Part shown: piece after piece, positions 1 to 4,222 of the stretch | Layout: the number at the start of each line of letters is the position of its first letter | Position numbering within the stretch: the stretch's first letter is position 1 | Assembly (NCBI GenBank): GCA_019247755.1 | Contig: JAFBAM010000112.1 | Location: 1 to 9,584, forward strand | Reading direction: 5' to 3' | Length of the DNA: 9,584 nucleotides | Source of the DNA: Sphingomonas sp. | GTDB lineage: Bacteria > Pseudomonadota > Alphaproteobacteria > Sphingomonadales > Sphingomonadaceae | Position numbers and translations under genes: made by a program | Notes under the pieces: generated by a model | Told to the model about the DNA's origin: nothing | Database searches by the model: none | What the model saw: the letters and a program-made list of their open reading frames with translations, nothing else

Positions 1-203
1 TGAAGGAACATGAGGCGACGCCAGATCCACGCCATCAGCGGTGGGTGCCAGTCCTCATAGGCATTATCGATCGCCTGCTGGTACTGCCAGCGAGCGTCAT
101 CGATCATGATACCCGGCCAATAGCCGATGCCTACGATGGCGATCCCAGCCGCGATCGCGGCCATTGCTGCCCAGCGCCTGAGGTTCGTTCTTGCGGCCTT
201 CAT
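1..203 (-). CDS. Membrane protein, N-terminal fragment (possibly GT-C glycosyltransferase-like)
   Basis: The reading frame starts at an ATG (complement of 201-203) and runs off the left edge, so only the first 67 residues are seen. They begin MKAARTNLRRWAAMAAIAAG: a basic N-terminus followed by one hydrophobic helix at about residues 10-29. The next segment contains YWPG, an acidic pair, QYQQA and DWHPP. I recall a similar first-loop pattern (an Asp soon after TM1, then Q-Y-x-Q-A and D-W-H-P-P) from polytopic bacterial membrane proteins of the GT-C type, which transfer sugars from polyprenyl-phosphate carriers on the periplasmic side. That assignment is inference from a short piece and no function is proven. 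The codons are continuous with no stop, and a promoter candidate and terminator lie just upstream, which supports a real gene start. The Shine-Dalgarno is weak (GGACGG region). Confidence 0.6.
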   Translation of the reverse strand, partial: MKAARTNLRRWAAMAAIAAGIAIVGIGYWPGIMIDDARWQYQQAIDNAYEDWHPPLMAWIWRRLMFL

Positions 204-217
204 CACACCGTCCGCAT

Positions 218-245
218 GGTATACGCGCCCCACCGCATTTTTCAG
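218..245 (-). promoter_or_regulatory. Candidate promoter for the left-edge membrane protein gene
   Basis: On the minus strand a CTGAAA box (complement of 240-245) and a TATACC box (complement of 218-223) are 16 bases apart. Each matches four of six positions of the sigma-70 consensus. The predicted start would lie about 8 bases from the ATG at 203, giving a very short leader. The position between the terminator at 257-295 and the gene start is what makes it plausible. Box matches alone are weak evidence. Confidence 0.35.
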
Positions 246-256
246 GAGGAGTCATG

Positions 257-295
257 AAAAAAGCGGACGCGGCGGAGCTCAGAGGGGCCGCATCC
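257..295 (-). terminator. Rho-independent terminator (minus strand)
   Basis: Read on the minus strand, arms at 295-287 (GGATGCGGC) and 273-265 (GCCGCGTCC) form a 9-bp GC-rich stem with one G-T wobble and a 13-base loop. Two bases later comes a run of six T (complement of 257-262). This is the classic intrinsic terminator layout. It would stop transcripts from the tRNA-Ala at 418-493 before they enter the membrane protein gene at 203. No plus-strand T run follows the stem, so it acts in one direction. Confidence 0.7.
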
Positions 296-417
296 CCGCC
301 ACCTAAGTAGCGCGTCAGTCGATTGCGGCAGCGAGACTTACGACGCCGTTGCCCAAGCGTGAACTGGCGTTCATCCGCGCGCGCGGAGGTGCGTAGACTT
401 CAAGTCTTGTGAGGGAA

Positions 418-493
418 TGGTGGAGCCGAGGGGGATCGAACCCCTGACCTTCGCAATGCCATTGCGACGCTCTCCCAGCTGAGCTACGGCCCC
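418..493 (-). tRNA. tRNA-Ala (anticodon GGC)
   Basis: The minus strand gives a complete 76-base cloverleaf. The acceptor stem is GGGGCCG with CGGCTCC (one G-T wobble) and there is a GCTC/GAGC D-stem. The anticodon stem TCGCA/TGCGA closes the loop ATGGCAT, whose central bases GGC decode the alanine codon GCC. The T-arm is AGGGG-TTCGATC-CCCCT. The 3' CCA is encoded (complement of 418-420). It lies 66 bases downstream of the FYDLN-type gene on the same strand, so the two could share a transcript that ends at the terminator at 257-295. No second copy of its 3' end was seen nearby, so there is no sign of a tRNA integration site. Confidence 0.97.
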
Positions 494-559
494 ACGTCTT
501 CAAGCCCTTAGGCGAACTTCACCCCGCTGGAAAAGGGGGAATTAGCGCCTCAGGCCCTC

Positions 560-880
560 TTAAACTTCGTCGTCTTCGCCAGCGGTTTCAACACCGAGAT
601 CGTCGTCGCCAGTCTCCAGATCGACTTCCTCGTCGGCGCTGACTTCCTGGTCCTCATCGATCGCGAGATCGTCGGCCGCGAGCGCATCATCCTGCTCGGG
701 CTCCTTGGCGGCCGGTGCGGCAACCTCAAAGGCGAGCGGCTGCTTCGATTTCAGCACCGGCTCGGGAACGAAGTCCGTGCCACACTCGATGCAATGGACG
801 GGGTCATCCTTGCCGAGGTCGTAGAAGCGGGTCGAGCACTTGGGGCAAGTGCGCTTGGTGCCCCATTCGGGTTTCACCAT
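560..880 (-). CDS. FYDLN-type acidic zinc-ribbon protein (TIGR02300-like)
   Basis: This 106-residue protein has two parts. Residues 1-40 form a small zinc ribbon with CPKC at 12-15 and CIEC at 30-33, and between them FYDLG at 19-23. Alphaproteobacterial relatives usually read FYDLN here, so the terminal Gly is a minor variant. From about residue 52 the chain is strongly acidic and of low complexity (many D and E), ending in GEDDEV. The family is widespread in alphaproteobacteria and commonly sits near aroA, cmk and rpsA, but its molecular role is unknown to me; zinc binding is inferred from the two CxxC pairs. The start is an ATG at the complement of 878-880, with only a weak GTAAG or more distant GGAG as ribosome site. 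It is divergent from cmk, and the stop lies 66 bases before the tRNA-Ala. Confidence 0.88.
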   Translation of the reverse strand: MVKPEWGTKRTCPKCSTRFYDLGKDDPVHCIECGTDFVPEPVLKSKQPLAFEVAAPAAKEPEQDDALAADDLAIDEDQEVSADEEVDLETGDDDLGVETAGEDDEV

Positions 881-993
881 CTTACGGTCTCAACTCCAGT
901 AAATGTCGGTTATGCGAGCCTCGGCCCGCGTTCGGCGGCGCGCCTTGCCATAGCGATATGCCCCTGTCAAAGCAGCGCGCCTTAGCCAAGGAA
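881..993. promoter_or_regulatory. Divergent intergenic region (FYDLN-type gene / cmk)
   Basis: These 113 bases separate two divergent starts and must hold both promoters. On the minus strand a perfect TTGACA lies near 963-968, but the nearest TAT-type box (TATGGC) follows after only 12 bases, which is too short for a standard sigma-70 promoter. On the plus strand no clear box pair was found. An upstream in-frame ATG for cmk at 958 lies inside this stretch. No trace of an aroA reading frame is visible here. Confidence 0.3.
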
Positions 994-1656
994 ATGGGAT
1001 TGAGGGACGGCAAGGAAAAGGGGCCGGTCATTGCCGTCGACGGACCCGCCGCGAGCGGCAAGGGATCGATCGCACGCGCGCTCGCGAAGAGCTTGGACTT
1101 GCCGCACATGGATACGGGCCTGCTTTACCGAGCGGTTGCATTAAACCTGTGGCGGTGGGGCGGCGATCCATCGAGCGAGTTCGAGGCGCTGCGGGCCTGC
1201 GACGGCCTTGGATCCGTCGCGGACGACCCCGAGCTCAGGAGCGAGGCAGTTTCCAAGATCGCCTCGATGATCTCGGCCTATCCGGCAGTTCGGTCTGCGC
1301 TTCTGAAACGACAGCAGGACTTCGCGGCTCAGGACCGGGGCGCGGTCCTTGATGGCCGCGACATCGGAACGGTGATCGCCCCCAAGGCAGACGTAAAGCT
1401 GTTCGTCACGGCTTCGCCGGAAGTCCGGGCTCGGCGTCGCCTAAGCGAGCTCGGTTCTCGCGGAATGCATGCGCATTACGAGGATGTGCTAGCCGACATT
1501 CATGCCCGCGACGCACGTGATTCCGGGCGAGGGGTGGCGCCGCTAAGGCCAGCCGCCGATGCGTTGTTGCTCGACACCAGCGAACTGTCGCTCGATCAAT
1601 CGATCGCCGAGGCACTCCGCATGGTCGAGGAACATCTAGCTCACGCCCGGCAATGA
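994..1656 (+). CDS. cmk: Cytidylate (CMP/dCMP) kinase
   Basis: The 220-residue cytosolic enzyme transfers phosphate from ATP to CMP or dCMP, feeding CTP/dCTP synthesis. The P-loop GPAASGKGS is at residues 17-25, and HMDTGLLYRAVA (38-49) matches the family's substrate-side segment. DGRDIGTVI at 120-128 and the RDARDSGRGVAPLRPA stretch near 172-187 are typical Cmk signatures. The C-terminus carries the usual LLLDTS block. The length fits the family (about 210-230). I chose the ATG at 994, but AAGG sits only two bases from it. A TTG at 1000 would have better spacing and an ATG at 958 has no ribosome site, so the start is uncertain by a few codons. The longer open frame back to 715 overlaps the FYDLN-type gene antisense and is not used. 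The GGDEF-EAL gene follows after 61 bases on the same strand, so the two may be co-transcribed. Confidence 0.95.
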   Translation: MGLRDGKEKGPVIAVDGPAASGKGSIARALAKSLDLPHMDTGLLYRAVALNLWRWGGDPSSEFEALRACDGLGSVADDPELRSEAVSKIASMISAYPAVRSALLKRQQDFAAQDRGAVLDGRDIGTVIAPKADVKLFVTASPEVRARRRLSELGSRGMHAHYEDVLADIHARDARDSGRGVAPLRPAADALLLDTSELSLDQSIAEALRMVEEHLAHARQ

Positions 1657-1685
1657 AGGGGCCGGCAAGGTAAGGACAATATTCA

Positions 1686-1718
1686 CTTCTTCGCGGCATT
1701 AAGGCCGAGGGCAAGAAG
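1686..1718 (+). promoter_or_regulatory. Hairpin over the start of the first GGDEF-EAL gene
   Basis: CTTCTT (1686-1691) pairs with AAGAAG (1713-1718), and inside it CGGC (1694-1697) pairs with GCCG (1704-1707) around the loop ATTAAG. The outer 3' arm includes the first base of the GTG start codon, and the likely ribosome site GAGGG (1707-1711) lies partly in the inner stem and partly in the internal loop. In mRNA this could hide the initiation site. The pairing is seen; regulation is inference. Confidence 0.35.
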
Positions 1719-3340
1719 TGGATCGCAAGTTGAGTAGAGCGAGAAGCAAGACTGTTCGCTTAGCGGGCAGCCATATCATCACGACGTGCGCGACGTTGGC
1801 CGCTGTGCTGCTATTCGTTGCGCTCGGCAGCCAAGTGCTGCCTGCAGCGATTCAGTCCATGCCGCTGCCTGGTTCGGGAAGCACCCTAAAGGTCGCTTTC
1901 CTGCTCAACATCGCGATTATCCTTTTCGGCTGGCGCCGGTCGCGCGATCTCAAGGAAGCGCTCGAAGCCTATGAAGCCGCTGAAAGGCTTGCCCAGCGTA
2001 ATGCCAATACCGACCCGGCGACGGGGTTAGGCAACCGCCGCGAGCTGATGCGGGCGCTCGACGAGACGCTGGCGAAGGGAGAGGCCGGAGTGTTCCTCGT
2101 CCTAGACCTCGATCACTTTAAACGCGTCAACGACTTGCACGGTCACCTTGCCGGCGACCGCGTGCTTCGGCGGGTAGCCGAAGTATCGCGCAAGGCGGCG
2201 CCTTCAAACGCTTGCTGCGCACGGACCGGTGGCGACGAATTCGCAATCCTTTTGCCTGGCGCCGACGATCAGACCGCTGAAGCGGTCGCCGCAAAGGTCC
2301 TCGAAGCCCTCGCGGCGCCTGTCTTCGTCGAAGGCACGCAAATTCAGGTCACCGCGTCCATCGGTCTCGCGAGGATCGGCGTTAAGAGTGACGAAGAAAC
2401 AGCGCTTCGCGAGAGCGACGTGGCGCTTTATGCCGCCAAACGGGCCGGCCGGAACGCGTTCGCGTGGTTCGACAAAGAGCTCGAGCGCGAGATCGCCGAC
2501 CGGCTGAAGCTCGAAGAAGATATCCGGTCCGGCATCAAGTCTGGCGAGTTCGTGCCTTTCTTCCAGCCGCTGGTCGACCTGAACTCTCGTCAAATCATCG
2601 GGTTCGAGGCCCTTGCGCGCTGGCGCTCGCCAACGCGCGGCCTGGTCGAAGCCGAAGTGTTCATTGAGACCGCGGAGCGGACCGGCCTGATCGCGCCTTT
2701 GACGATCAGCGTGCTTGAGCAGGCGCTGAAGGAAGCGCGCGAATGGCCCGCGCACTTGCGCCTCGCGGTAAACGTCTCGCCAGTGCAGTTCCGGGATCCG
2801 GCCCTTGCCGAACAGATCCTGAAGATACTCGCGCTCGCCGGCTTCCCGGCGAACCGGCTGGAGATCGAGATTACCGAAGGTTCTCTGCTCGAGGATCGGG
2901 AGCAGGTGCTCACCATTATCCACAGCCTGAAGAATGTCGGTGTCAGTATCTCGCTCGACGATTTCGGGACCGGCTATGCGAGCCTGGCGCAGGTCAACCG
3001 GTTGCCGCTTGACCGCATCAAGATCGACAAGAGCTTCATTACTACCATCGTCAAGAGCGAGCAGACCGCGGCGATCGTCAACACGATTGCGGGACTCGGC
3101 CACAATCTCAGTGTTCCGATTACGGCAGAAGGCGTTGAATCAGAGCAGATCCGCAGCGCGCTTGCCGACTTCGGTTGTTCAGAAGCCCAAGGTTGGCTTT
3201 TCGGCCGCGCAATTTCGGCGGAAGCCGTGCGCAGCTTTCTGAAGATGAACGACGCGGGCGACGGAAAGCTGACAGATAATTCGCTATCCGGCGAGACGAC
3301 GGATGCGCAGCAGCCCAAAAAGGCCAACCGGCGCTGGTAG
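1718..3340 (+). CDS. Membrane-anchored bifunctional diguanylate cyclase / c-di-GMP phosphodiesterase (GGDEF-EAL)
   Basis: The 540-residue protein makes and/or degrades the second messenger cyclic di-GMP at the inner membrane. Two hydrophobic helices (about 18-45 and 56-71) end in FGWRR, followed by a short charged linker (72-97). The GGDEF domain spans about 98-252: LDLDHFK with D130 and D132, N138/D139, and an intact GGDEF at 171-175. No RxxD inhibitory site precedes it. The EAL domain spans about 262-510 with all catalytic residues: E297 (EAL), N352, E384 (EITE), D414-D415 (DDFGTGY), K435, E471 and Q491. Both active sites therefore look competent. A hydrophilic 30-residue tail follows. The start is GTG with GAGGG six bases upstream, inside a hairpin. 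There is no PAS, GAF or large periplasmic sensor. It is paralogous to the gene at 6604-8190. Confidence 0.93.
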   Translation: MDRKLSRARSKTVRLAGSHIITTCATLAAVLLFVALGSQVLPAAIQSMPLPGSGSTLKVAFLLNIAIILFGWRRSRDLKEALEAYEAAERLAQRNANTDPATGLGNRRELMRALDETLAKGEAGVFLVLDLDHFKRVNDLHGHLAGDRVLRRVAEVSRKAAPSNACCARTGGDEFAILLPGADDQTAEAVAAKVLEALAAPVFVEGTQIQVTASIGLARIGVKSDEETALRESDVALYAAKRAGRNAFAWFDKELEREIADRLKLEEDIRSGIKSGEFVPFFQPLVDLNSRQIIGFEALARWRSPTRGLVEAEVFIETAERTGLIAPLTISVLEQALKEAREWPAHLRLAVNVSPVQFRDPALAEQILKILALAGFPANRLEIEITEGSLLEDREQVLTIIHSLKNVGVSISLDDFGTGYASLAQVNRLPLDRIKIDKSFITTIVKSEQTAAIVNTIAGLGHNLSVPITAEGVESEQIRSALADFGCSEAQGWLFGRAISAEAVRSFLKMNDAGDGKLTDNSLSGETTDAQQPKKANRRW

Positions 3341-3889
3341 TCAGCGCGCCGGCAGCGATGCGGCGGTGAAGATCGGCTTGCCGTCAAGATTGCCCGGCGG
3401 CGAATAGCGGCAAATCAGATAATCCCAGTCGGCCGCGAAGATGGCGCAGCCGACGCGGGTGGTCGTCGGCCACACCATCTGCGTGTAATGCGCAACGTCC
3501 TCCCACTGACCGGTGCGGCTAACCGCCGGAAAGAGGCCGGGCTGGAGGAGGCGCTTCTCATCGCTCCACATCGCGACGAGCTGTTCTGGCGAGCGGGTCC
3601 CATGAAATGCCATCGCCAGATTTTCGCGCTCGCCCGGCCGCCCTTCGCGTGGCGAATGGACGAGATGCCGGATGCTCGCCAGGAACGGTCCGTAAGTTGA
3701 GGCATGGGCCGCAAGAGCCGCATCCCATTGCAATGGTGGCGCGCCGACCAAGGCGCGTTCGCGATTGTGCGCGGCGAGGAGGCGGTCGGCGAGAGCGCCG
3801 GTTGCACCCGTAGGCACAGTTTGAGCTGCAGCTGGCGCCGAAATCGACAGGACAGCCGCGGCGCCGAAAAGGATTCCAACCTTGATCAC
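3341..3889 (-). CDS. Secreted CAP (SCP/PR-1-like) domain protein
   Basis: The 182-residue protein starts with a signal peptide (hydrophobic core about residues 5-19, APAAAQ cleavage region near 22-23), so it is probably periplasmic or secreted. The CAP domain follows: HNRERALVG at 41-49, LQWDAALAAHA at 53-63, the HYTQMVW signature at 134-140, VGCA at 146-149 and YLICRYSPPGN at 157-167. The four cavity residues are present: H78, E89 (in RENLA, usually GENLA), E111 (WSDE) and H134. Bacterial CAP proteins have no single agreed function, so none is assigned. The start is a GTG (complement of 3887-3889), because an in-frame TAG lies 24 bases further upstream and no ATG is available. Its stop directly abuts the stop of the convergent GGDEF-EAL gene, with no spacer and no terminator between them. 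Confidence 0.92.
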   Translation of the reverse strand: MIKVGILFGAAAVLSISAPAAAQTVPTGATGALADRLLAAHNRERALVGAPPLQWDAALAAHASTYGPFLASIRHLVHSPREGRPGERENLAMAFHGTRSPEQLVAMWSDEKRLLQPGLFPAVSRTGQWEDVAHYTQMVWPTTTRVGCAIFAADWDYLICRYSPPGNLDGKPIFTAASLPAR

Positions 3890-3922
3890 ATTGCGACGTC
3901 TCGCAGGTATTGGCTAAGGTGA

Positions 3923-4084
3923 GGTCAGCAGCCGTGGTTAACGAGGCTGCTCCTTGCAGTAGCTGACCCTCTCAGCTAAGGCGCGCGGCGTCCGGCGGAT
4001 GCTCAATTCAGCATCTGCGGCAGCCCGTCCTTTGGCGAGCGCGTACGGTGACCCGGCCAGAACCGGCACCGGCACGCGCTTTTT
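3923..4084 (+). ncRNA. Candidate structured RNA ahead of rpsA (small RNA or attenuator leader)
   Basis: Most of the 333-base gene-free stretch before rpsA is this block of successive inverted repeats. The first is AGCAGCC (3927-3933) with GGCTGCT (3945-3951). The second is TAGCTGA (3960-3966) with TCAGCTA (3972-3978). The third is CGGATGCT (3996-4003) with AGCATCTG (4010-4017, one wobble). The fourth is a terminator hairpin (4039-4079) followed by five T. GGTCAGC (3923-3929) can pair instead with GCTGACC (3962-3968), which excludes the first two stems and suggests alternative folds. No convincing protein reading frame fits: an ORF at 3999-4199 lacks a ribosome site. I do not recognise a known family; it does not show the SRP, tmRNA or 6S signatures I know. 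It could be a stand-alone RNA or a leader controlling rpsA. Confidence 0.35.
4039..4084 (+). terminator. Intrinsic-terminator-like hairpin upstream of rpsA
   Basis: GCGCGT (4039-4044) pairs with ACGCGC (4074-4079). Inside it CGGTG (4046-4050) pairs with CACCG (4067-4071), and CCGG (4053-4056) with CCGG (4063-4066) around the loop CCAGAA. That gives 15 pairs with small internal loops, and T5 (4080-4084) follows at once. It points toward rpsA, whose start is 139 bases further on. No annotated plus-strand gene lies directly before it, since the CAP gene runs the other way. It must therefore end either a non-coding transcript, read-through from the first GGDEF-EAL gene, or a premature rpsA transcript. 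Confidence 0.6.
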
Positions 4085-4222
4085 GCCATGGAGAGCTGGA
4101 GCGGACGCCGCGGCCGGATGGGCCGATCGCGGCAGTTTATTGAACCAGGTCCGCATGTTGAAGCCCGCCACGGTGGCCGGGCGCGGCAGGCCGATTTGAA
4201 GACTACGAGAGACACTAGACTT
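4085..4222 (+). promoter_or_regulatory. rpsA leader and translation start region
   Basis: The last 138 bases before rpsA contain a compact hairpin: GCCCG-CCA (4163-4170) pairs with TGG-CGGGC (4174-4182), with a 3-base loop and one bulged C. The only ribosome-site-like element is a purine run GAGAGA near 4207-4212, about 10 bases before the ATG and not a real AGGAGG match. E. coli rpsA likewise has a poor Shine-Dalgarno within a structured initiation region and is autoregulated by S1. Similar control here is inference. No clear -35/-10 pair is visible downstream of the terminator-like hairpin. Confidence 0.35.

Noticed and set aside
45..257. 70-codon plus-strand frame at the left edge
   Set aside because: It lies opposite the membrane protein start, whose minus-strand frame has a TM helix and recognisable motifs.
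418..493. tRNA-Ala as an integration (att) site
   Set aside because: No repeat of its 3' end, integrase or mobile gene was seen in the window.
715..993. Extended N-terminus of the cmk reading frame
   Set aside because: It runs antisense through the well-supported FYDLN-type gene and adds sequence not found in Cmk proteins; family similarity begins near PVIAVDGPAASGKG.
2204..3103. 299-codon minus-strand frame opposite the first GGDEF-EAL gene
   Set aside because: Shadow frame produced by GC-rich codon use; all GGDEF and EAL motifs are on the plus strand.
3927..3951. AGCAGCC/GGCTGCT hairpin as a terminator
   Set aside because: No T run follows on either strand; it is treated as part of the structured RNA candidate.
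3959..3982. Possible tRNA remnant in the rpsA upstream region
   Set aside because: A short stretch resembles the reverse of a tRNA D-arm, but no acceptor, anticodon or T-arm sequence accompanies it; it is better explained as one hairpin.
3999..4199. 66-codon plus-strand frame before rpsA
   Set aside because: No ribosome site before its ATG, unconvincing composition, and it runs through the hairpins and terminator that better explain the region.
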